64,000 nt of DNA, from NCBI GenBank assembly GCA_027491315.1, contig JAIXWL010000004.1, positions 186,001-250,000 on the forward strand, read 5' to 3'. The notes under the pieces are model-generated. The model did not search any database. It worked only from the letters and a program-made list of their open reading frames with translations, and was not told the DNA's origin. This DNA comes from Cytophagaceae bacterium. GTDB taxonomy: Bacteria; Bacteroidota; Bacteroidia; Cytophagales; Spirosomataceae. Positions 8,924 to 16,306 of the stretch are shown one piece after another (position 1 is the first letter of the stretch; each line of letters opens with the position of its first letter). The position numbers were made by a program, and so were the translations under genes.

Positions 8924-9511
8924 TCACCAATTTCCAGTCTTTACTTTTTTGAAAGTTAGTTTATCTTCGAAATGTTTATTTAATATTTCAAATATTAAAG
9001 AGTTTCTAGTCCTAACAGTACCATCATCTCGGAAAGAAAATGTTCCGTTAATAAATAAAATTTCACCTTTGGGAAGCAGAATGCCTTGTTTATCTCTAAA
9101 TCCAATTCGATTTAATGTGATTTTGTATTTTCCAGGTTTAAATTGAATCAAGAAGTTTGATGTAATTTCGTGGTTATTAAAAATTACTGGAGCATTACTC
9201 CATTTGTACCCCATATTTTTATAATCAACCATAGTTGGAATTAATTCCCCAACAATCCCAATTTCATTTTCACTTATAATTTTTATAATGCTGTTATTTA
9301 GAAGAAAAGTTGTGATATCACTTCTTTGAATTAATGTATCGACTTGATAAATCTTTTCCCAAGTAACAGATTTATTTTGCTTGTCAAATTTAAAACCATT
9401 CTCATAAATTACTTCATTACTATTCTCAAGGTTTTGAGAATATAAATTTTGACTAATTCCGGATAATGCCGCTAGGAAAAGTATTATGAAGCCAAAAGGA
9501 ACTTTGAGCAT
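8924..9511 (-). CDS. Secreted protein of unknown function, DUF4468-like
   Basis: 195 residues with an N-terminal hydrophobic signal (about 1-25, ending near SQNLYSQN). The middle has TWEKIYQVDT, a block GELIPTMVDYKNMG, and then FLIQFKPGKYKITLNRIGFRD. That order (an inner strand, a GE.. segment, an extracellular-type strand with GKYK) resembles DUF4468 proteins with a TBP-like fold that are frequent in Bacteroidota, but I am not certain. It faces the AlbA_2 gene inside island 1 and is strongly AT-rich. No function can be assigned. Confidence 0.7.
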   Translation of the reverse strand: MLKVPFGFIILFLAALSGISQNLYSQNLENSNEVIYENGFKFDKQNKSVTWEKIYQVDTLIQRSDITTFLLNNSIIKIISENEIGIVGELIPTMVDYKNMGYKWSNAPVIFNNHEITSNFLIQFKPGKYKITLNRIGFRDKQGILLPKGEILFINGTFSFRDDGTVRTRNSLIFEILNKHFEDKLTFKKVKTGNW

Positions 9512-9843
9512 AAAAAAGGATATTTAGGGAATTGATAAAATTGTTTTAATTCTAAGTTTAATAGGGAATTGATTAAACAAGTTTCCCCAAAGTGCAGAAT
9601 AAACTGATTTGATTTACTTAAAATAAAAACCTAAACAAATGTAAAATCTTCAATTAAATAAAAGAAGCCTTCTAAATTATATCCAATTTATAAAGGATCA
9701 GGGGTAACTGTGCTAAAAATCGATACAAAATATCCTAATTTGATACAATTTCGATTCAGTTAGATTAACCAATATAATACCTATACTATTATATTTCGAC
9801 GATTTTGTTCTATTTGAGTTCAGTCAGATTCGATATATTTCCA
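9512..9843. other. Gene-free AT-rich stretch of island 1
   Basis: No credible reading frame on either strand and no tRNA or hairpin of note. A lone CAAATGTA at 9636-9643 reads as a -7 box towards the gene at 9511, but sits 125 bp away with no -33 partner. The stretch ends at direct-repeat copy B. Confidence 0.6.
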
Positions 9844-9901
9844 CCGTCCGGACCGCCAACAAAGAAAAAGCTTCAGAGAAATCTGAAGCTTTTTTGTTTT
9901 T
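9844..9901 (+). repeat. tRNA-Asp 3' end + terminator, direct repeat copy B
   Basis: Identical to 6982-7040 except for one T fewer in the T-run. It includes the last 15 nt of tRNA-Asp with CCA (ends at 9858) but not the body of the tRNA, so it is an orphan 3' end: right boundary of island 1 and left boundary of island 2. The terminator hairpin within (about 9865-9901) is still complete. Confidence 0.92.
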
Positions 9902-9928
9902 AGGGGCAATGGAAGTGTTTGGGTCAAA

Positions 9929-10597
9929 TTAATGGAAAATATAAGCCTTGGAACTTTCACTACTATTGAACTCTAAATTACCCTGGTCACATATGAATTT
10001 GATTTTTGATATTTTCTCCATTTGGGTATTAAATGTTACATGTCTTTTATTTTTAAATTCATCATTTATTTTAATGAAAAGACCATTTCTTACTGTGGAT
10101 GAATCAATAGTAATACTGGGGATAATGATTTGAAACTCGTCATTGATAGAAATGAATATATTAGTCAATTCAAAGTCGGTGGAATCGATTTCTATGTTTT
10201 CATTCGCTAACTTATCGAGATCGAATAAAATTGATATCGCTCCATCGTTTTCAATATTTTCATGACCTATGGTGAGCCTGGCACAATCCAATAATTCTAA
10301 ATTTTTTATTTCTGACTTTTTTATTGCTTTGATTAGTAGGGTCCTATCTTGATCTATGGCAAGTAGTGATATGGAAAGGATGAAAGGGATTCCAAGGTAA
10401 ATAAGCGGCATGATTTTTGAGCCTTGTTTCTTGTCTCTGTAAGGCTTATAGACAAGCAGGTAAAACAAGAACAGAATAGATAAAAATATAATTAAAAGGG
10501 CTTCATTCTTATTTATATCGGCACTAAAATACCTACTTTGTTCAAGTATAGAGCTTAGGTAGTTGTCAGTATGAAGTTTAAACAATTTTGTATGCAT
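9929..10597 (-). CDS. Membrane protein of unknown function
   Basis: I do not recognise it. The ATG at 10597 is chosen; the frame stays open to a GTG at 10639, but that start lies inside an inverted repeat. The 222 residues hold two hydrophobic segments (about 33-50 and 65-82, counted from this ATG), which probably place the short N-terminus and the remaining C-terminal domain of about 140 residues on the same side. The C-terminal part is rich in beta-strand-like stretches (FELTNIFISINDEFQIIIPS). It is AT-rich and lies inside island 2. Confidence 0.6.
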   Translation of the reverse strand: MHTKLFKLHTDNYLSSILEQSRYFSADINKNEALLIIFLSILFLFYLLVYKPYRDKKQGSKIMPLIYLGIPFILSISLLAIDQDRTLLIKAIKKSEIKNLELLDCARLTIGHENIENDGAISILFDLDKLANENIEIDSTDFELTNIFISINDEFQIIIPSITIDSSTVRNGLFIKINDEFKNKRHVTFNTQMEKISKIKFICDQGNLEFNSSESSKAYIFH

Positions 10598-10630
10598 AAT
10601 CAATAAAATGGAAATTGCTTTAAAAAACAG

Positions 10631-10652
10631 AGACCCCACTATGAGTAGGGTC
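10631..10652. promoter_or_regulatory. Inverted repeat at the alternative start of the membrane gene
   Basis: AGACCCCAC, 5-nt spacer, GTAGGGTCT: 8 of 9 positions pair. It covers the GTG at 10637-10639 and would hide it in an mRNA hairpin, which is why the ATG at 10597 is preferred. It may also be a protein-binding site. Confidence 0.4.
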
Positions 10653-11047
10653 TGTCCAGATTACTGTGTTCTAAATTATATATATATATAGTCTTCAATT
10701 CTACTATTACTACTCTCTCTCTAATTCTTAATCAAAATTGTAAACAATATTGTTTGCGACTTAGTGATACAAAACACTTGCTTTTTTGATTCAGAAGGAA
10801 GCCTAATTGTGTATTATACATATTTTATACATATATGTACTTTTTCTCACTTCCAGAATTCAAAGTCTAGGTGCATTTATGCCTAAACATGCTTAGGTAA
10901 ATAAGCATTGAATGACAGGTCTTCATGTTTTGGTAGTAGTATTTTACTTGGAATGTATTTGCAGAATGGCCAAGGTTGAATGTATTTATGAAATGGCTTT
11001 CTGTTTGTTGTTCAGTAATTGTTCAGTAGGTTTTTGAACGGAGTGCA
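10653..11047. other. Gene-free stretch of island 2
   Basis: About 395 bp without a credible gene. It holds a TA run (10675-10690), a perfect 14-bp palindrome AAACAATATTGTTT (10742-10755) that could be an operator, and CCTAA/TTAGG arms near 10879-10895. Nothing else is recognisable. Confidence 0.55.
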
Positions 11048-12427
11048 TTATACGAGTTTGTTTTTGATGGCAAAATCCAGCGCCTCTTTTTTAATTCCAT
11101 ATTTGATAAAACGTTTATCATCTTCCATGTTTATTCGGTAAATCGCCTCATTAATTTCAGCAAATTCGCAAAAAAAATTATTTAGTATACATATAAATTG
11201 ACTTCTATATTGCCTTTGTGTATCATAGGCTTTTTTGCTTAATTGAAGTAAGTCCGAAAACTCATCTGTGGTGATGAAAGTATTAGCACCATTTTCTTTA
11301 AAAAATAATAGAAATCGATATGCCCCTTTGGGCAATTGTAGTTGTTTTTTAGGAAAGTAATAGCCTTTGAATTTTTCCTTAAAAATGGAAATCCTTGAAA
11401 ATGATTTGATGACAAATATGACCAGTAATATGCCCCCAACAAGGTATAATATGATGCTTGCCGTCTTATTTTTAGGGGGACTGTATAGTTTGCCAACCAA
11501 TTTCGAATTGGATAAAATCTCTTTGATAGGTAATGAATCGACTTTGATAGATTCAAAAGTTTCATTGAATTTTTTTGTGACAGAATAAACGATGCCATTC
11601 TTGTAATACAAAGTTGCGTTAGAATTAAAAAACAACTTTTTTTTACCTACATATTTTAATATTTCATTTGTCTTTGGATTACCTAGATATCCCTTATATG
11701 ATTCGCTGAAAAACATAAAATCTCCCAATAATTTGAATTTTGTACTGGTAATCCCCAAGCTGTGAAATGTTTCAAAGTCAATGTTTCCTAATTTAGTCCA
11801 ACTTTGATGCAGAATGCTAAATAGATATAAGCTGTTTGTTTTATGATCATTTATTTCTTGGCCTCCCATGTTAGCAATAGCTAATATCTGGTTTTGATTG
11901 CTCATCAAACCTGAACGCTCTGATGTAATACCAAATGAAGGATCATTTTGGCCATTATCCATGATTTCCCATTCTTGATTTGAAAAATCGAAATAAGTTA
12001 AAATACTATTTGATCTCCAAAATCCAGTACCTCCCAAACTAAACAAGGTGTCATCGCGAATGAATTGGAGAGCATTAAAATTATAACCTCGGTAATAGGT
12101 TTCATCAATACGTGTAAATTGTTTACGTATTTTGTCTAAAATATATACCTGACCCGTTCCTGGAATAGAAATTAATAATTTGCCCCTGTAATTAAATGTA
12201 ATGGGATTTAGATTAGTTGGGAAATCACTAAGAAGGATATTTGAAAATGTTAATTTATGGATTGGGCTCCATTCTCCATTATTATTTTGCTTATCTAAAA
12301 AAAAGGTATTCAAATTAATTCGTTCAAAATGCTTTTTATCTAAGTTAAACCATTCTAAATATGGCGTACGGGCGGAAATTTGTGTGTAAACTAGTATATA
12401 CACAATTGTTATACATAATCTTTTCAT
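11048..12427 (-). CDS. Kelch-like membrane sensor with cytosolic C-terminal domain
   Basis: 459 residues in three parts. A signal peptide (1-19) leads to about 290 residues of repeats with aromatic/Gly patterns (VYILDKIRKQF, ILTYFDFSNQEWEIMDNG, LYLFSILHQSWTKLGN), which is the pattern of a kelch/galactose-oxidase propeller. A single membrane span (about 322-342, SIILYLVGGILLVIFVIK) follows. The end is a charged cytosolic domain with LPKGAYRFLLFF, FITTDEFSDLLQL and QRQYRSQFICILN. Secreted propeller, one span and a small inner domain suggest a one-component sensor or anti-factor; the inner domain has a helix-turn-helix feel but I cannot name it. It is the largest cargo gene of island 2. Confidence 0.65.
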   Translation of the reverse strand: MKRLCITIVYILVYTQISARTPYLEWFNLDKKHFERINLNTFFLDKQNNNGEWSPIHKLTFSNILLSDFPTNLNPITFNYRGKLLISIPGTGQVYILDKIRKQFTRIDETYYRGYNFNALQFIRDDTLFSLGGTGFWRSNSILTYFDFSNQEWEIMDNGQNDPSFGITSERSGLMSNQNQILAIANMGGQEINDHKTNSLYLFSILHQSWTKLGNIDFETFHSLGITSTKFKLLGDFMFFSESYKGYLGNPKTNEILKYVGKKKLFFNSNATLYYKNGIVYSVTKKFNETFESIKVDSLPIKEILSNSKLVGKLYSPPKNKTASIILYLVGGILLVIFVIKSFSRISIFKEKFKGYYFPKKQLQLPKGAYRFLLFFKENGANTFITTDEFSDLLQLSKKAYDTQRQYRSQFICILNNFFCEFAEINEAIYRINMEDDKRFIKYGIKKEALDFAIKNKLV

Positions 12428-12453
12428 TATTAATAGGTTGTCGTTGATTGCTT

Positions 12454-12461
12454 CAAAAGTA
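12454..12461 (-). promoter_or_regulatory. Candidate -7 box for the kelch sensor gene
   Basis: CAAAAGTA on the plus strand is TACTTTTG on the minus strand, an exact TAnnTTTG, 27 bp upstream of the ATG at 12427. No clear -33 TTG. Confidence 0.4.
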
Positions 12462-12637
12462 TGCTTATCAATTACAGAACTACTAACTTAGAATTTTGAA
12501 TTCGTGTTATATATGTATAATTACACAAATTTATATGTTTTATACGAGTTGTCATTAAATCCTTTTTTTTACTTGAATCTAACTATTTGTCTATTTTTCC
12601 TACTCAAAATACTCTTTTACTTCTATCATCAAATTCT

Positions 12638-12682
12638 CCAACAATTAAAAAGCTTCAGAGAAATCTGAAGCTTTTTTTGTTG
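12638..12682 (+). repeat. CCA end + tRNA-Asp terminator, direct repeat copy C
   Basis: CCAACAA, two changed bases, then AAAAAGCTTCAGA, loop GAAA, the complementary arm and TTTTTTTGTT, as in copy A. The tRNA sequence upstream of CCA is gone. This is the third and most degraded copy of the att-like segment. Confidence 0.8.
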
Positions 12683-12982
12683 TTATGGGTCTTAACATTT
12701 TCCGCATTTCCCAATCCCGTTCAGATGAGAATTTCATATGTTGTGCCAATCTTTCTCAAGGATGTATTTTTTTTGATTAATTGGATGAGTTAAATCTGTT
12801 TTAATAGTCAAAATTTGCATATTATAATATTCATTTTGTGCTATATTTTATTATTTGTATAGTATAATATTCATTTTATTGTTTGAAGGGTATTGTTTTT
12901 GTGTGTTTTAGTATGGTGACTTGTTGGATTTAGGTATCCTGCTGAAATTCTACGTTTGCAACTATTATTCTTATTCCCTTAA

Positions 12983-13711
12983 TCAAATCTCCTTAAACTT
13001 ATACAAATAGGGAGCCTTATGGGCGGCACCCGTAAATTGTTTTTCTAGTCGGTCTAAGATGTTTAAATCCAACATCATTTTTTGGAAATTATTTCTTCGA
13101 TAAGGCTTATCAAATATGGTTTCATATAATTGTTGAAGCTCCTTCATGGTGAAGGTTTCTGGTAGCAGCTGATATCCAACCAAGTGATCATCAAAATTCA
13201 TTCGCAAGGCTTGAAGTGCTTTAGCTATGATCTCCTTCCCGTCTAAAATCAGGTTAGGAAGCTGCTTGATGTCCACCCATTCCATTTTTTCATCAATGGC
13301 GGTCGCTTGCGGTTTTACTTTTTTAATATCGACTAAGGCATAGTAGCCTATGGAAATAAATCGACGAATAAACCAGTCATATTCTTCTTGGGCACCTTGA
13401 AGTTGCGGGTTTTGGGCCAATAGGGAATTCATGAAATCGGCATTGTTTCTATCGGCTTTACCAAACACATGAAATTGCTCTAAATAAATATCTTTGATTT
13501 GGGTTCTTTCTTCCAAAATTCTCTTAGCTGCCTGGTCCACATCCTCATGTTGGTATATAAATCCACTAGGAAGTCCCCAGAAATCGCCTTGAAAATTCAA
13601 TTTGGGAACCAAAACCTTCAAGGTGCCGTGTTGATATCCAAAAATGACACAATCAATGGATAATTGAGCTATGTAATTCTGAGTACTGATTCCTTTATAA
13701 CTTTCCGACAT
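12983..13711 (-). CDS. NrtR/AraR-type transcriptional regulator (degenerate Nudix + winged helix)
   Basis: 242 residues: a Nudix-like domain (about 20-145) followed by a winged helix (about 165-240, with TMKELQQLYETIF and RRNNFQKMML). The Nudix box keeps its spacing, Gly50-x5-Glu56-x7-Arg64, but continues RILEERTQI rather than REUxEExGU, so two catalytic glutamates are missing. That loss is typical of sugar- or nucleotide-sensing regulators of the NrtR family, which bind a ligand instead of hydrolysing it. Its promoter carries a palindrome, suggesting autoregulation. The divergent neighbour such regulators usually control is missing; only a short open fragment and a small secreted protein follow. 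Confidence 0.85.
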   Translation of the reverse strand: MSESYKGISTQNYIAQLSIDCVIFGYQHGTLKVLVPKLNFQGDFWGLPSGFIYQHEDVDQAAKRILEERTQIKDIYLEQFHVFGKADRNNADFMNSLLAQNPQLQGAQEEYDWFIRRFISIGYYALVDIKKVKPQATAIDEKMEWVDIKQLPNLILDGKEIIAKALQALRMNFDDHLVGYQLLPETFTMKELQQLYETIFDKPYRRNNFQKMMLDLNILDRLEKQFTGAAHKAPYLYKFKEI

Positions 13712-13730
13712 AGGTTTACATCTTATTTCC

Positions 13731-13738
13731 CAAAAGTA
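13731..13738 (-). promoter_or_regulatory. -7 box of the Nudix-type regulator
   Basis: CAAAAGTA here is TACTTTTG on the minus strand, an exact TAnnTTTG, 20 bp before the start codon. The regulator's palindrome (13746-13766) covers its -33 region. Confidence 0.5.
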
Positions 13739-13745
13739 GAAATTT

Positions 13746-13766
13746 ATTGTCTAAAAAATAGACAAT
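13746..13766. promoter_or_regulatory. Operator palindrome between divergent promoters
   Basis: ATTGTCTA, spacer AAAAA, TAGACAAT: an 8+5+8 perfect inverted repeat. It lies between the minus-strand -7 box at 13731 and a plus-strand -7 box at 13781, in position to block both. The natural candidate ligand is the adjacent Nudix-type regulator. Confidence 0.6.
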
Positions 13767-13780
13767 ATGGTTTTTGTTTC

Positions 13781-13788
13781 TATATTTG
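13781..13788 (+). promoter_or_regulatory. Divergent -7 box (TATATTTG)
   Basis: Exact TAnnTTTG on the plus strand, 28 bp from the centre of the operator palindrome. The transcript would run through the open fragment at 13799 and into the small secreted protein at 13931. Confidence 0.45.
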
Positions 13789-13798
13789 AACGCTAAAT

Positions 13799-13867
13799 AC
13801 AACTATTGATCTTGTTCAGGATGGGATTATTTTAGATTTTGATGCTAAAAAGGCAGATAAGAATTAA
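13799..13867 (+). pseudogene. Possible 3' remnant of a deleted gene
   Basis: A 22-codon open frame without a start codon runs from a TGA at about 13790 to TAA (13865-13867). Its translation contains DLVQDGIILDFDAKKADKN, with the Asp/Lys-rich look of a real C-terminus. It directly follows a good divergent promoter/operator. The parent gene is not recognised; the call is tentative. Confidence 0.2.
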
Positions 13868-13930
13868 TTCAAATAGGATGGGTCAATGAAATTAACAGTC
13901 ACCAAATAGTACATCTAAATAATCCAAACC

Positions 13931-14311
13931 ATGAAAAAAGTAAGTATGTTGTTTGCCATGATCGCTTTATTGCTAAGCTTTCAAAGTTTTTCTAAGTCGA
14001 CATTAGCCCCAGATTTTTTTGCTGGGAAGTGGGAATTGGTCATCGTTGGAACTCCCAATGGAGATGCTAAAATGATCAGTGAAATTAAGCGTGTAGAGGG
14101 TAAATTGACAGCAGTATTGAAAGATCCTAAAGGTCAAAATCCGGACATGAATGCCAGTGTAGAGGAAAAAGAAAATCAGATTCAGGTATTTTTCCAGGCT
14201 CAAGGAATGGATATTACCATGACTTTAAATAAAGTTGATGATGATAATTTGAAAGGTGATTTATTAGGTATGTTTGAGGCAAAAGCTAAGCGAATCAAAG
14301 ATATCAAATAA
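13931..14311 (+). CDS. Small secreted protein of unknown function
   Basis: 126 residues with a clear signal peptide (MKKVSMLFAMIALLLSFQSF, cleavage near residue 22). The mature part, about 100 residues, starts FFAGKWELVIVGTPNGDAKM and continues as alternating beta-like strands (VEGKLTAVLKD, QIQVFFQAQGMDITMTLN). An opening GKW and a small all-beta body recall lipocalin-like domains of Bacteroidota, but no family is certain. It probably resides in the periplasm. It may be transcribed from the regulated promoter at 13781 and is followed at once by a terminator. Confidence 0.8.
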   Translation: MKKVSMLFAMIALLLSFQSFSKSTLAPDFFAGKWELVIVGTPNGDAKMISEIKRVEGKLTAVLKDPKGQNPDMNASVEEKENQIQVFFQAQGMDITMTLNKVDDDNLKGDLLGMFEAKAKRIKDIK

Positions 14312-14331
14312 TGCTTAGAAATAAGACAAAT

Positions 14332-14352
14332 GGGGCCTAAAGCCCCTTTTTT
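14332..14352 (+). terminator. Terminator of the small secreted-protein gene
   Basis: GGGGC, loop CTAAA, GCCCC, then six T, 20 bp after the stop codon at 14311. Confidence 0.85.
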
Positions 14353-14381
14353 ATGTTTAATTCGTTTTGATATTTCAATTG

Positions 14382-14747
14382 CTAGAGAAATAGATAGGTG
14401 CAAATTAAGCTAATAATGGCTGGTAAAGCTTGTTTGAAAAAAATCGCCTTACTATACATCGCTCCGAAAAGTCCAGCTACTGACACGCATCCCAAGAAAA
14501 ATAGGGCAATGTTTTTCGACCAAATGGGGTCTGAAATGCAAAAAGACCAAAGTAAACCTGCGGCTAAAAAGCCATTGTATAGTCCCTGATTGGCAGCTAA
14601 ACCTTTGGTTGGTTTAAATAATTCTGGAGCTAATGCCCCTTTAAATGTTTTTTTGCCTAAGGTTTCCCAAGCAAACATTTCTAAATATAAGATGTACAGG
14701 TGCTCTACGGCTACCAATCCAATCAATATTTTGGCGACGATTTCCAT
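14382..14747 (-). CDS. DUF1304 family membrane protein
   Basis: 121 residues with four membrane spans, the size and layout of DUF1304 (YwdK-like). The family signature is present: HLYILYLEMFAW near residues 17-28, then KGLAANQGLYNGFLAAGLLW, then a glycine-rich third span and the last span at the C-terminus. Function of the family is unknown. It starts 6 bp after the stop of the secreted aminopeptidase gene on the same strand, so the two are probably co-transcribed. Confidence 0.88.
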   Translation of the reverse strand: MEIVAKILIGLVAVEHLYILYLEMFAWETLGKKTFKGALAPELFKPTKGLAANQGLYNGFLAAGLLWSFCISDPIWSKNIALFFLGCVSVAGLFGAMYSKAIFFKQALPAIISLICTYLFL

Positions 14748-14753
14748 GGGATC

Positions 14754-16151
14754 TTATTTAAAAATACTTTTTCCTTTGGTCATTTTTTCAATCTCTACTA
14801 CGGACCTTGGAGAGCCAGCAGAAAGATTGATAGGGGCATCTTGAGTCACTAAAATATCATCCTCAATGCGCACTCCGATATCCCACCATTTTTTATCACA
14901 ATTACTTCCCGCAGGAATATAAATACCAGGTTCTACCGTTAATACCACCCCAGCTGCTAGTACTCTAGGGCCTAAATCATGTACATCCAATCCTAAATGA
15001 TGGGATGTTCCATGAGGAAAATATTTCCTAGCCTCTTTTTCATTGGCAGCAATACCTAATTTGATTAAGCCCGCATTGACCACGGCTCTTGAAGCAGCAT
15101 CCACTCCAGAGAATGGTAAACCAGCTTTGCAGGCTGCTATTCCTGCATCTTGAGCTTGCAATACAATTTCATAAATCTGTTTCTGAGCCTCAGAGAATTT
15201 TCCATTGGCAGGTACCGTTCGGGTGACATCGGCGCTATACCCATGGTATTCGGCTGCACAATCACTAAGTAATAATTCGCCCGATTGAATTTCTTTCAAA
15301 TTCGTTATATAATGCAAGACACAGGCATTACCTGCGGCGCCATTGATACTTGGGTATCCCGTATATTCAGAACCTTGGTTTTTGAAATGGTATTCCATAA
15401 TGGCTTGTGCTTGAAACTCCTTCATACCTGGCTTGATGGCGCGCATCACATCATTATGTCCTAAAACACTGATTTCCGCTGCTTTTTTAATCAAAGCAAT
15501 CTCCTCGGCTTGTTTTATTCCTCTTAACTGACTCATGATGGCCATGGTAGATCGCTGAGCAAGGGCTTTGTTTTGAGCTAGCACCAAACTGTCCAACATA
15601 TTTGCCATGCGCGTTAATGGCTCTTCTCTTCTTTCATATTTCCCAAAAATTCCCTCAGTTCTGTAAAGTGAATAAACGGAGTCAACTTGCGCAAGAGGTA
15701 AGGTAGTAGGGCTAAGTTTATCATTTGTGAAAACATGCTCCATCTTACTTTTTTCTTTGTAGCCTTCCACGCCTAAAATTTTCCCTGTCCATAATTCTTT
15801 GAATGGATCACGGTTTTGAAGGAAGATAAATTCAGTTCCTGTTTTACCTAATACAGTTACCGGGTTTTTGAAAAGGAATAAAACGGCATTGGGCTCATCT
15901 AAACCAGTCAGGTAATAAAAGTTTTTATTTTGAGCATATTGATAGGTGATGTCATTATTACGAACTCGTACCTGAGCAGCAAAAAATACGGCCATCCCTT
16001 TATCTGAAAGTTTCTCCTTCAAGGCCATTCTTCTGTTGGCATGGAATTCCGGACTTAAATAATCTGTGGGATATAATGGGGACGATTGAGCCATCAATCC
16101 AAAAGAATTTACTAGGGCTAAAGTCCAAATTAATAGTAATTTATTTTTCAT
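14754..16151 (-). CDS. Secreted Xaa-Pro aminopeptidase (M24B)
   Basis: Metallopeptidase removing an N-terminal residue before proline; 465 residues with a signal peptide (cleavage near MAQS, residue 22), so periplasmic or exported, unlike cytosolic PepP. The N-terminal creatinase-like domain covers about 30-195 and the pita-bread domain 205-460. All five metal ligands align by spacing: Asp297, Asp308, His384, Glu407 and Glu430, within SDCAAEYHGYSADVTRT, HGTSHHLGLDVHD, VEPGIYIP and RIEDDILVT. Catalytic competence is therefore expected. The DUF1304 gene follows closely on the same strand. Confidence 0.94.
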   Translation of the reverse strand: MKNKLLLIWTLALVNSFGLMAQSSPLYPTDYLSPEFHANRRMALKEKLSDKGMAVFFAAQVRVRNNDITYQYAQNKNFYYLTGLDEPNAVLFLFKNPVTVLGKTGTEFIFLQNRDPFKELWTGKILGVEGYKEKSKMEHVFTNDKLSPTTLPLAQVDSVYSLYRTEGIFGKYERREEPLTRMANMLDSLVLAQNKALAQRSTMAIMSQLRGIKQAEEIALIKKAAEISVLGHNDVMRAIKPGMKEFQAQAIMEYHFKNQGSEYTGYPSINGAAGNACVLHYITNLKEIQSGELLLSDCAAEYHGYSADVTRTVPANGKFSEAQKQIYEIVLQAQDAGIAACKAGLPFSGVDAASRAVVNAGLIKLGIAANEKEARKYFPHGTSHHLGLDVHDLGPRVLAAGVVLTVEPGIYIPAGSNCDKKWWDIGVRIEDDILVTQDAPINLSAGSPRSVVEIEKMTKGKSIFK

Positions 16152-16306
16152 AATAATGCTGTGAAGGTGATCTGAAGACTAAATGTATCAATTTCATTTC
16201 ATTAATTAGGACTTCATTCCCTTATTTTGATGAGTGGCGTTTATCGAATTTCCCCCAAATATTTATTAGTTTCATACCTTATTCCACTTCCATATTTATA
16301 CCTAGC

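Larger units (their letters stand above)
6982..9901. mobile_element. Putative tRNA-Asp genomic island 1 (integrase-less)
   Basis: DNA between direct-repeat copies A and B: an AlbA_2/HATPase gene and a small secreted-protein gene, both more AT-rich than the flanking housekeeping genes. No recombinase, transposase or phage gene is seen, so this is either a remnant or an element mobilised in trans. Copies A and B differ by one base, so this is the younger of the two insertions. Confidence 0.55.
9844..12682. mobile_element. Putative tRNA-Asp genomic island 2 (older, integrase-less)
   Basis: DNA between copies B and C: two genes of unknown function on the minus strand in AT-rich sequence. Copy C keeps only CCAACAA plus the terminator, so this insertion looks older than island 1. 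No integrase or transposase is present. Confidence 0.45.
12428..12982. other. Gene-free stretch at the end of island 2
   Basis: 555 bp with no convincing gene; a 68-codon frame crosses the terminator copy and looks accidental. It holds direct-repeat copy C (12638-12682) and a 15-bp direct repeat TATAATATTCATTTT at 12823-12837 and 12863-12877, spaced exactly 40 bp start to start. Confidence 0.65.

Noticed and set aside
6982-12682. Islands as a prophage
   Set aside because: No phage structural, replication, lysis or integrase gene is seen; the content is four non-phage genes.
12587-12793. 68-codon plus-strand frame in the gene-free stretch after island 2
   Set aside because: It runs through the copied terminator hairpin and has no recognisable start signal or protein features.
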